Of a stretch of DNA of 64,000 nt, positions 8,765 to 16,522 are shown piece by piece. Source of the DNA: Planctomycetota bacterium. Its GTDB lineage: Bacteria; Planctomycetota; UBA1135; GCA-002686595. The translations under genes were made by a program, and so were the position numbers. Under the pieces are notes generated by a model. The model had not been told where the DNA came from. It saw only the letters and a list, made by a program, of their open reading frames with translations, and did not search any database. The stretch spans positions 62,001 to 126,000 of the forward strand of contig JAEUHY010000017.1 in assembly GCA_016795325.1 (NCBI GenBank), in the 5' to 3' direction. The first letter of the stretch is position 1, and every line of letters starts with the position of its first letter.

Positions 8765-11713
8765 ATGCCCCCCCACGACCCCGCATCCGCCGCCTCGTCG
8801 GAAGAGCTCGACCTGCTCCTGGTCGAGGCGCTCGAGCGCATCTCCGCGGGCGAAGGCGACGCACTCGAGGCGCTGTGCGCCGCCCACCCGCAGTGGGCCG
8901 ACGAACTGCGCGCGCGGATCGAAGCGCTGCGCGACATGAACCTGGTGCCCAGCGACGCGGCCGCCATGGCGTTCCCCGAGCGACTGGGAGACTTCCGGCT
9001 CGTGCGCCGCCTCGGCGGAGGCGGCATGGGCGTGGTGTACGAGGCGCTCGACGAGCCGCGCGGCCGGACCGTCGCGCTCAAGCTCATCCGGCCCGAGCAC
9101 CTGTACTTCCCGCGCGCCAAGGAACGTTTCCGGCGCGAGACGCAGGCCGTGTCGCGGCTCTCCCACCCGGGCATCGTCGCGCTCCACGCCGTGGGCGACG
9201 TCAACGGCTCGCCGTACCTGGCGATGGAGCTCGTCGAGGGCGCGACGCTGCAGCAGGCGCTCGAGCAGTTCCACGGCGTGACGCCCGAGAGCCTGACCGG
9301 TCGCGACCTGCGCGCCGCGGCCATGGCGCGCGCGCGGACGCCGATCGACGCGCACGGCGCGGCGCTTCCCGAGCTGTTCGCTGGAAGCTGGAGCGACGCC
9401 TGCGTGCGCATCGTGCTGCGCATGAGCGAGGCCGCGGGCCACGCACACGAACGCGGCATCCTGCACCGCGACATCAAGCCCTCGAACATCGCGCTGACGC
9501 CCGACGGACGCGCCGTGCTGCTCGACTTCGGCCTGGCCGGCCTGGAGGGCGAGGGCCGCATGACGATCACCGGCGCGACGCTTGGCTCGGTGCTCTACAT
9601 GGCGCCCGAACAGGTCGCCGGCCGCGCGGACGAGATCGACGCGCGCAGCGACGTGTATTCGCTGGGAGTCACGCTGTACGAGTTGCTCGCGCTGCAGCCG
9701 CCGTTCAGCGGCGCCGACGCGGAACAGACGCGCGCGGCGATCCTCGACGGCCAGCCGATGTCGATCCGCGCGCGCAACCGCGAGGTCTCGCGCGACCTCG
9801 AGCTGGTGTGCTTCAAGGCGATCGAGCGCGAACGCGATCGGCGCTACGCGAGCATGGCGGAGTTCGGCGCGGACCTCGCCGCGGTGCTGGCCGGCCAGCC
9901 CGTGAGCGCGCGTCCGCCGAGCGCCGCCTACCGCGCCTGGCGCTGGGTGCGGCGCCACCCCACGCGCAGCACGGCTGGAGCGGCGGCGGTGGCGTTGGCG
10001 CTGGTGACGCCGCTGGCGCTGTACGTCGGGGAGCGACGTCAGAGCGAGGCGCTCGAGCGCGCGCTCGCGGCCGAATCCAGCGCGCGCGAACTCGGCGAAC
10101 AGGAACGCCTGCGCGCCGACGCCAAGGCGCTCGAAGCCCAAGCGGTTTCGAACTACCTCGTAAAGCTGTTCGCGGCGGCCGACCCGTACCGCACCGGCTC
10201 GCGCGACGTCACGGCCGTCGACCTGCTGCGGGTCGGCGAGCAGCGGCTGCGCGAAGACCTGCTGGACCAACCGCAGCTGCGCGCCAGCCTGTTCGAACGC
10301 ATCGGCGAGTCGTACACCAACCTCGAGCGCTTCGAGGAAGCGCTGGCGCCGCTCGAACGTGCGCTCGAGCTGCGCGGCGCAAGCAGCGAGCCGCTCGCCA
10401 AGGCCCGCACGCAGATGCTGCTCGCTTCGGCGCGCCGCCTGGCGAAGCGGGGCGAGTACGTGTCGCTCCTGCGCGAGGCGCTCGCGGTGTTCGAAGCGGC
10501 AGGCTCGAAGTCCGCCGACCCCGCACTGACCTGCGAGGCCTTGCTCGCGCTGAGCCTGATCGACAGCGGCGAGCGGGCCGAAGCGACGACGCGGCTCGAG
10601 CGGCTCGAGCAGCAGCTGCGCGACGCGCCCGAGTTGCCGCGCGCGACGCGCTGGGCCGTGCAAGCCATGCTCGCGCACGGCGCGAACCGGCTCGGCCGCC
10701 ACGCAACCGCCGAACGCCTGGCGCGCGGCGCGCTCGAGCTCGACTCCGAGCCGGAAACCAGCGTGCGGCCCCACCCGCACCGCGCGGCCGCGCTCGAGAC
10801 GTTGACCGAAGCGCTCGGTGCGCAGGGGCGCTTCGACGAGGCCGCCCAGGTCTGCGTGGAGCTTCTCGCACTCTCCCGCAAGCTCTACGAACCGGGCAAT
10901 CCAATCCTCGCGTCGCAGACCATGGCCTACGCCCGCGCCCTGGGTGAGTCGGGCCGCATCGACGAGGCCGCCGCGCAGCTGCGGTCGGCGCTGGCGGAGT
11001 TCGAGCCGCGCGTCGGCATCCAGGACGCGAACGTGCTCCGCATGCACGTGCTGCTGTGCAACCTGCTGCTGCTGACGGGCAAGGTGAACGAGGTCGAGTC
11101 CGAGCTGAACCAGGCGCGTGAACGGCTCACCGACCGCGTGGGCCCTGCGCACGCGGGCCACGCGTGGCTCGCCATCGGCGTCGCGCGGACGCTGCTCGCC
11201 CGGGGCCGGCCGCAGGCGGCGCTGGAGGAGTTGGAAGGTGCTCGGGCGGTCGCCGACGCCACCACGCGCCACCAGCTGGTGGGGCTTGCGGCGTGCGCGG
11301 CCGCGTGGGCTGGCGCCTCGCCCGAGCGGGTCGAAGCCCTGGCCCGCGACGGCCTAGTCGACCAGACGCCGACGGTGCAGAGCGAGCTTCATCTGGCGCT
11401 CGCGTTGAGCGCCAAGGCGCGCGGCGACGGCGCGGCGGCGCGGGCCTTCGCCCGCCAAGCGTGCGCGGGTGAATCGACGTGGATCGGGCTCCACTGGAGC
11501 GTGGCCCGCGCGGAGCTCTTGCTGGCCGAGTTGGACGCGGAGGCCGGCGACGCGGCGGCCTGCGCGCGCGCGGCCGCGGCCCTCGAAAAGCTCGCCCGCC
11601 AGCTCCACCCGACGCACGCCGAGGTCCGCGAGCAAGCGGCGCGGTGGGGAGCGCGACGGGGAGAGTGCGCCGAGTTGGACGCCGCGCTGACGCGAGTTGG
11701 CGCAGCGCGCTAG
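8765..11713 (+). CDS. Transmembrane PknB-type Ser/Thr protein kinase with TPR-like C-terminal region (module 2)
   Basis: A protein of 982 residues starting MPPHDPASAA. It is collinear with the kinase at 2995-5934: acidic helical leader, then kinase domain at about 78-380 with GGGGMG at 84-89, Lys106, HRDIKPSN with Asp236, DFG at 254-256 and an APEQ segment. The transmembrane helix is at about 400-420, followed by an E/R-rich stretch and TPR-like helical repeats to the end. Identity is very high in the kinase core (KLIRPEHLYFPRA is shared) and lower in the sensor half, as expected if the two modules share output chemistry but respond to different inputs. It is divergent from ECF sigma 8044-8622. 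Confidence 0.9.
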   Translation: MPPHDPASAASSEELDLLLVEALERISAGEGDALEALCAAHPQWADELRARIEALRDMNLVPSDAAAMAFPERLGDFRLVRRLGGGGMGVVYEALDEPRGRTVALKLIRPEHLYFPRAKERFRRETQAVSRLSHPGIVALHAVGDVNGSPYLAMELVEGATLQQALEQFHGVTPESLTGRDLRAAAMARARTPIDAHGAALPELFAGSWSDACVRIVLRMSEAAGHAHERGILHRDIKPSNIALTPDGRAVLLDFGLAGLEGEGRMTITGATLGSVLYMAPEQVAGRADEIDARSDVYSLGVTLYELLALQPPFSGADAEQTRAAILDGQPMSIRARNREVSRDLELVCFKAIERERDRRYASMAEFGADLAAVLAGQPVSARPPSAAYRAWRWVRRHPTRSTAGAAAVALALVTPLALYVGERRQSEALERALAAESSARELGEQERLRADAKALEAQAVSNYLVKLFAAADPYRTGSRDVTAVDLLRVGEQRLREDLLDQPQLRASLFERIGESYTNLERFEEALAPLERALELRGASSEPLAKARTQMLLASARRLAKRGEYVSLLREALAVFEAAGSKSADPALTCEALLALSLIDSGERAEATTRLERLEQQLRDAPELPRATRWAVQAMLAHGANRLGRHATAERLARGALELDSEPETSVRPHPHRAAALETLTEALGAQGRFDEAAQVCVELLALSRKLYEPGNPILASQTMAYARALGESGRIDEAAAQLRSALAEFEPRVGIQDANVLRMHVLLCNLLLLTGKVNEVESELNQARERLTDRVGPAHAGHAWLAIGVARTLLARGRPQAALEELEGARAVADATTRHQLVGLAACAAAWAGASPERVEALARDGLVDQTPTVQSELHLALALSAKARGDGAAARAFARQACAGESTWIGLHWSVARAELLLAELDAEAGDAAACARAAAALEKLARQLHPTHAEVREQAARWGARRGECAELDAALTRVGAAR

Positions 11714-11824
11714 CGCGCCGCGGGCGGGGGCGCGCTTAGAATCCCGGAGCCTAGGCAGTCCGGTGACGAAGTGCTTCGAGCGCGGAAGTCGTCCGGTTGC
11801 ATCGGATCTAGAAGCGAGACCGGA

Positions 11825-11844
11825 GCTGAATCCGTGGATTCAGC
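11825..11844. promoter_or_regulatory. Inverted repeat upstream of the GCL/CBS gene
   Basis: A perfect 9-bp inverted repeat (GCTGAATCC, 2-base gap, GGATTCAGC) lies 125 bases before the ATG at 11970. It could be an operator or a hairpin in the 5' leader; the sequence does not decide between them. Confidence 0.35.
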
Positions 11845-11969
11845 GAGGATCTCGCGACGACGAGCTGGCGCAATCCGGGCGGGTTCCAGGCCGAATGACC
11901 TCGTCAACGGGCTGCTAGTCCCTCAGGTCCCCAACGCTTCGCACGCGAAGCCACTCTCGTCCCCCACCG

Positions 11970-13880
11970 ATGGGCCTCCAACAGATCAGCGAAGGCGCCG
12001 ACAAGTCCGAAATGCGGCTCTTCGTGAAGTCGCTTCTCGCCGACGTCCACGCGCTCGAGATCATGCTCGAGCAGGGCAAGATCGAATCCAACATCCGCCG
12101 CATCGGCGCCGAGCAGGAGATGTTCCTGGTCGACCGTGCGCTGCAGCCGGCCAAGCTCGCGCAGGTGATGCTCAATCGCCTGACGGGCGAGAACTTCACC
12201 ACCGAACTGGGGTTGTTCAACCTCGAGGCGAACCTGAGCCCGCAGGTGCTCGGCGGCGACTGCTTCACGCGCATGGAGGTCGAGCTGCGGCGCATGCTCG
12301 AGCTCGCGCGCAACGCGGCGGCGGCCGAGAACGCGGCCATCGTGCTGTGCGGCATCCTGCCGACGCTCGAGAAGCAGCACCTGACGCTCGACTACATGAC
12401 GCCGAGCCCGCGCTACCTGGCGATGAACCGCCTGCTGACCGAGATGCGCGGCGGCAAGTTCGAGTTCCTGATCAAGGGCGTCGACGAGTTCCACACGCAC
12501 CACGAGAACGTGATGCTGGAAGCGTGCACCACGAGCTTCCAGGTGCACTACCAGGTCTCGGCGCCCGAGTTCGCGCGCGCCTACAACCTCGCGCAGGCGA
12601 TCACCGCGCCGGCGCTGGCGGTGTCCGTGAACTCGCCGACGCTCTTGCAGCACCGGCTGTGGCACGAAACGCGCATCGCGTTGTTCCAGCAGTCGCTGGA
12701 CACGCGCAGTGAGCTGATGACCGAACGCGGCCAGCGCCAGCGCGTGAACTTCGGCGAACGCTGGGTCGACGAGTCGATCCTCGAGATCTACCGCGAGGAC
12801 GTGGCGCGCTTCCGCTCGCTGATCGCCATCGCGAGCGACGAAGATCCGCTGGCGGTGCTCGAGGCCGGCGGCGTGCCGCTGCTGCGCGCGCTGCGCCTGC
12901 ACAACGGCACCGTGTACCGCTGGAACCGCCCGTGCTACGGCATCTCCGACGGCAAGCCGCACCTGCGCATCGAGAACCGCGTGATTCCCGCCGGCCCTTC
13001 GGTGGCCGACGAAATCGCCAACGCGGCCTTCTTCGTGGGCCTGATGAGCGCCGGCGAGCACATCGGCAACATCCCCGACCTGCTGAGCTTCGACGACGCC
13101 AAGGCGAACTTCGTCGCCGCGGCGCGCTACGGCCTGCACGCGCGTTTCCGCTGGTTCAAGGGCCGCGCGTGGAGCGCGGATGAGCTCATCACGCAGCAGA
13201 TGCTGCCGCTGGCGCGTACGGGCTTGAAGCAGGCCGGCGTCGACTCGAGCGACATCGACAAGCACCTGGGGCTGATCGAGGAGCGCGTGCGGCGCGACCG
13301 CACCGGTTCGCAGTGGGCCTTCGATTCGCTGGCGAGCATCGGCGACCGCGGCCGGCCGGCCGAGCGCTACCGCGCGCTGACGGCGGCGATGATCGCGCGC
13401 CAAAAGGGCGACCAGCCCGTGCACGAATGGGAGCTGGCGACGCTCGAGGAGCGCGACAACGCACGCGAGAACTACCGCCTCGTGCAGCAGATCATGAACC
13501 GCGACATGTTCACCGTGCGGCCCGACGACGCGGCCGAACTCGCGGCGAACCTGATGGAGTGGCAGAAGATCCGCTACGTGCTCGTCGAGGACGAAGACGG
13601 CCGCCTGACCGGCATGGTGTCGCACCGCTCCGTGCTGCGCATGTTGCTGCGCCGCCGCGAACAGGGCGCTCCGTCGCTGGCCGTGCGCGACATCATGCGC
13701 AGCGATGTCGTGACCGTCGGTCCCGACACGCCGACGCAGCACGCGATCGACCTGATGCGCCGTAACAAGGTCGGCTGTCTGCCGGTCGTCAAGGACGGGC
13801 GGCTGGTCGGCGTGCTCACCGAGCACGATTTCCTCGAGCTCTCGAGCGTGCTGCTCGACCGCTGGCTCAAGGAAGGTTGA
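11970..13880 (+). CDS. Glutamate-cysteine-ligase-like (GCS2-type) protein fused to a CBS domain pair
   Basis: A protein of 636 residues. Residues about 35-470 resemble the carboxylate-amine ligase/GCS2 superfamily. Visible are an early IGAEQEMFLVD motif (the acidic metal/ATP-binding EQE type), FTTELGLFNLEANLSP, a central THHENVMLEACTTSFQVHYQV segment with a family-like TSFQVH core, and later HLRIENRVIPAGPSVADE. Residues about 500-630 are two CBS motifs (MNRDMFTVRPDD to RLTGMVSHRS, and IMRSDVVTVGPDT to LVGVLTEHDFLEL), which usually bind adenine nucleotides. The expected reaction is ATP-dependent ligation of an amine to a glutamate-like carboxylate; the substrate is unknown. The following gene is a zinc hydrolase of the aspartoacylase type, so the two may act on the same amide bond in opposite directions. 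Confidence 0.75.
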   Translation: MGLQQISEGADKSEMRLFVKSLLADVHALEIMLEQGKIESNIRRIGAEQEMFLVDRALQPAKLAQVMLNRLTGENFTTELGLFNLEANLSPQVLGGDCFTRMEVELRRMLELARNAAAAENAAIVLCGILPTLEKQHLTLDYMTPSPRYLAMNRLLTEMRGGKFEFLIKGVDEFHTHHENVMLEACTTSFQVHYQVSAPEFARAYNLAQAITAPALAVSVNSPTLLQHRLWHETRIALFQQSLDTRSELMTERGQRQRVNFGERWVDESILEIYREDVARFRSLIAIASDEDPLAVLEAGGVPLLRALRLHNGTVYRWNRPCYGISDGKPHLRIENRVIPAGPSVADEIANAAFFVGLMSAGEHIGNIPDLLSFDDAKANFVAAARYGLHARFRWFKGRAWSADELITQQMLPLARTGLKQAGVDSSDIDKHLGLIEERVRRDRTGSQWAFDSLASIGDRGRPAERYRALTAAMIARQKGDQPVHEWELATLEERDNARENYRLVQQIMNRDMFTVRPDDAAELAANLMEWQKIRYVLVEDEDGRLTGMVSHRSVLRMLLRRREQGAPSLAVRDIMRSDVVTVGPDTPTQHAIDLMRRNKVGCLPVVKDGRLVGVLTEHDFLELSSVLLDRWLKEG

Positions 13881-13970
13881 GCCTTCCGTTCGCGCCTGCG
13901 CACCCGCGCCTGGGTCTGCTGAGCCTGTTTCGGCTCCTGCACCTGGGCCGTAGTGCGCAGCGCGAAACGG
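13871..13970 (+). terminator. Long imperfect hairpin after the GCL/CBS gene
   Basis: GGAAGG/CCTTCC flank the stop codon. A longer imperfect inverted repeat (13886-13903 with 13953-13970, single-base offsets only) encloses a 49-base region that contains a GAGCC/GGCTC stem. There is no T-run. It may be a terminator or another structured 3' element. Confidence 0.4.
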
Positions 13971-14107
13971 CGTTCCCGCGGGTTACATCGAAGCCTCGTC
14001 AAGACCCGCACCGAACCCGGCCGATCCCGCCGGGGTAGAATTCTCGGCTCGCCGCCACGAGAAGACACGCGCGCAAGCGCCTCCCTCACGGGAACGGCAC
14101 GCATCGG

Positions 14108-15307
14108 ATGAACGCCCACCCTCAGCCCCAAGCCTGCCCGTCCGCCTTCGCGGCCGGGCGCGAGATCGGCCGCTACGGCTCGGCCGAAGCGGGGCCGACG
14201 CTGGTCGCGACCGGCGGCCTGCACGGCAACGAACCGGGCGGCGTGGTCGCGCTGGGCCGCGTGTTCCGCGAGCTCGCCGAGCGCAAGCCGGCGATGAAGG
14301 GCCAGCTGCTGGGCCTGGTCGGCAACTCCTGCGCCCTGGCGCGCAGCACGCGTTTCGTCGACGAGGACATGAACCGCGTGTGGACCAAGGCGGGCGTCGA
14401 AGCGCTGCGGCGCCAGGACCCGAGCCAGGACCACTCCGAACAACGCGAACAACGCGAACTGCTCGCGCTCCTCGACCCGCTGCTCGAGGCCGCCGCCGCG
14501 AATCCGCGCCGGCGCGCGATGCTGCTCGACCTGCACTCGACCTCCGGGGGCGGCCCGCCGTTCATCGTGATGGGCGACACGCTGCAGAACCGCGAGCTCG
14601 CCTTCGCGCTCAAGGCGCCGGTGCTGCTGGGCCTGGAAGAGAACATCGAAGGCACGCTGATCGAGTACTTCGCCGCGGGCGGCAACGTCGCCGTCGTGCT
14701 CGAAGGCGGCCAGAACGAAGACCCGCGCACGGCCGACAACCACGAGTCGGCGATCTGGATCGCGCTGGTCGCCTGCGGCCTGCTCGACGCCGCACAAGTT
14801 CCCGAACTCGAGCGCCATCGCGCGCGGCTGACCGCCGCTGCCTCGGGCGTGCCGGGCGTGATCGAAGTCGTGCACCGCCACGACATCGCGCCCGAGAACG
14901 AGCCCCACTTCCGCATGTTGCCCGGGCTCAAGGGCTTCATGCAGATCGAGAAGGGCCGCCTGCTCGCGCACGACGGGCCGCATGCGCAAGCGCAGGTCAC
15001 CGCGCCCTTCAGCGGCGTGCTGTTGATGCCGCGCTACCAGCCCAAGGGCCTCGACGGCTTCTTCATGGGCAAGACCATCGAACCCTTCTGGCTGCGCATG
15101 TCCGCCGTGCTGCGCAAGCTGCGCATGGAGCGCGTGATCTCGCTGCTCCCCGGCGTGCAGCAGAACCACCACGGCCCCAACACGCTGGCCGTCGACCCCA
15201 AGATCGCGCGCTTCTTCACGCTCGAGTTCTTTCACTTGCTCGGCTACCGCAAGCACGTCGAGCACGAGCAGCGTTTGGTCTTCTCACGCCGCAACGACCG
15301 GCTGTAG
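14108..15307 (+). CDS. Succinylglutamate desuccinylase/aspartoacylase-family zinc hydrolase
   Basis: A protein of 399 residues. The N-terminal GGLHGNEPGG motif carries zinc ligands His39 and Glu42; FVDEDMNRVW (residues 83-92) holds the substrate-binding Asn-Arg; LLDLHSTSGG provides the third zinc ligand His143. These are the signatures of the M14-like AstE/AspA family, which hydrolyses N-acyl amino acids. The C-terminal half (LPGLKGFMQIEKGRLLAHD to TAPFSGVLLMPRYQPKG) matches the beta-domain of such enzymes and is longer than in E. coli AstE. No secretion signal. It follows the GCL/CBS gene on the same strand after 227 bp. The substrate is unknown; the pairing suggests a gamma-glutamyl or similar amide. 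Confidence 0.8.
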   Translation: MNAHPQPQACPSAFAAGREIGRYGSAEAGPTLVATGGLHGNEPGGVVALGRVFRELAERKPAMKGQLLGLVGNSCALARSTRFVDEDMNRVWTKAGVEALRRQDPSQDHSEQREQRELLALLDPLLEAAAANPRRRAMLLDLHSTSGGGPPFIVMGDTLQNRELAFALKAPVLLGLEENIEGTLIEYFAAGGNVAVVLEGGQNEDPRTADNHESAIWIALVACGLLDAAQVPELERHRARLTAAASGVPGVIEVVHRHDIAPENEPHFRMLPGLKGFMQIEKGRLLAHDGPHAQAQVTAPFSGVLLMPRYQPKGLDGFFMGKTIEPFWLRMSAVLRKLRMERVISLLPGVQQNHHGPNTLAVDPKIARFFTLEFFHLLGYRKHVEHEQRLVFSRRNDRL

Positions 15308-15333
15308 CGGGCGGCGGGCGCGTGGCGTCGCAG

Positions 15334-16023
15334 ATGGACCGCCTCGACGAAATCCTGCGCCGCAGCCGAGCTGCCGAATCTGACGCGGGCGCGTGGCATG
15401 CGCTGCTTGCGAAGTGCGCGCGGGACATGCAGGTCGCGACTCTCGGCAAGGACTTCTCGGCGTTGTACCGAAACGCCAAGCAGACGTTCATCCGAACACT
15501 GCACGGCTACAGCACGGCCGACGCCGAGTTGAAGGCCGCGAACGACGCTCGCGCAATTGCAGTGTTGCACGCCTCGCTCTCCGAACTCGCGGTGGATTCG
15601 AACTCCGCCGACACGGCCTTCGACAGCTGGCATGCACGAACCTGCGGCCGGCTTCGCGAAGCTTGGAACGGCCCGTGCGCACTCACGGTCGGACAAGCCC
15701 AGAAACTCGTCAACGTCCTGCTCAAATCGATCCTGACGCTCCCCGACTCCGAACACGGCCTGGCCGCAGCGCGCTGGACTCGCCATCTGCACGTGCCGAT
15801 CGACAACCAGACACGAGCGTTGCTTGCGGAGCTCGATCGCAACACGACTCGCGCGCGGCGCCCGAGTGAGCACGCTCCCAACTGGTCGGCGACCTCTTGG
15901 AGTCGCATCTCGGACTACGACCGCGACTACCTGCCGCTTCAGCTCGCACTTCGCGACTGGGCGCGCGGCGAGCGCGTGTCGCCCATCAGCGTGGACCTGG
16001 TCGGCTGGCGTCCCGGCGAATGA
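15334..16023 (+). CDS. Unknown cytoplasmic protein
   Basis: A protein of 229 residues starting MDRLDEILRR; a GTG 12 bases upstream is an alternative start. It is mostly helical, with no signal peptide or membrane helix. Two stretches look conserved: GQAQKLVNVLLKSIL followed by HVPIDNQTRALL, and SWSRISDYDRDYLPLQLALRDWA. I recall similar arrangements in unnamed proteins scattered among unrelated bacteria, but I cannot name a family. Base composition is visibly less GC-rich than in the neighbours, so recent acquisition is possible. It starts 26 bases after the aspartoacylase-like gene. Confidence 0.6.
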   Translation: MDRLDEILRRSRAAESDAGAWHALLAKCARDMQVATLGKDFSALYRNAKQTFIRTLHGYSTADAELKAANDARAIAVLHASLSELAVDSNSADTAFDSWHARTCGRLREAWNGPCALTVGQAQKLVNVLLKSILTLPDSEHGLAAARWTRHLHVPIDNQTRALLAELDRNTTRARRPSEHAPNWSATSWSRISDYDRDYLPLQLALRDWARGERVSPISVDLVGWRPGE

Positions 16024-16090
16024 TGGCTCGCACAAAACGCTCTACGCGCCCCTGACCGACCGCGCTCGAGGCACGCGCTAGTATCCGCCC

Positions 16091-16495
16091 GTGCTCTCAC
16101 CGTTCGCAGTCCAGCTCGGCGGCGTGATCGCGCTCGGAGAGGTGAGCGCTCACGTGCTGGCGCTCGGGGTGCGGGCCCACGTCGGCGACGACGACAGCGC
16201 CGACATGCTCTTGCTCAGCGGCCTATGTGAGCTCAGCGGACGCGCGATGCTCCGCTGGGAAGAGTGGGAAGCCTACGGCGATGCCAAGCCGCGGCCTGCG
16301 GTGGTCGGGAATGGCGAGGAGCTGATCGAAGCCTGGCGACGCGTGTTCGGCGACGCGGGGCCGCGTGGCGAGGATCCTGGCGAGCCCACGCTGTGCTTCG
16401 AGATCACCGACGCGGGCAAGGTGGAGCTCGCGAGCGAACGCTACGACGTTTACGTCGCGCGTTTGGAGCGTTGGTGGCGCGCTGCGGGCCGTTGA
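16091..16495 (+). CDS. Unknown small acidic protein
   Basis: A protein of 134 residues from GTG 16091. It is acidic and has no signal peptide or transmembrane helix. Features seen are MLLLSGLCELSG, a RWEEWEAYGD segment and a C-terminal basic/tryptophan cluster ARLERWWRAAGR. It lies 67 bases after the unknown gene at 15334-16023 and converges with the beta-helix gene at 16523. No family recognised. Confidence 0.5.
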   Translation: MLSPFAVQLGGVIALGEVSAHVLALGVRAHVGDDDSADMLLLSGLCELSGRAMLRWEEWEAYGDAKPRPAVVGNGEELIEAWRRVFGDAGPRGEDPGEPTLCFEITDAGKVELASERYDVYVARLERWWRAAGR

Positions 16496-16522
16496 CCGCA
16501 GCGGCCAGCGCGCACGACGAGC

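Noticed and set aside
8041..11719. 13-bp direct repeat GCGCTAGCGCGCC at 8041-8053 and 11707-11719 flanking module 2
   Set aside because: Each copy coincides with the TAG stop of a gene that ends in Ala-Arg codons, and GCGC strings are very common here. It is too short to call target-site duplications of a mobile module.
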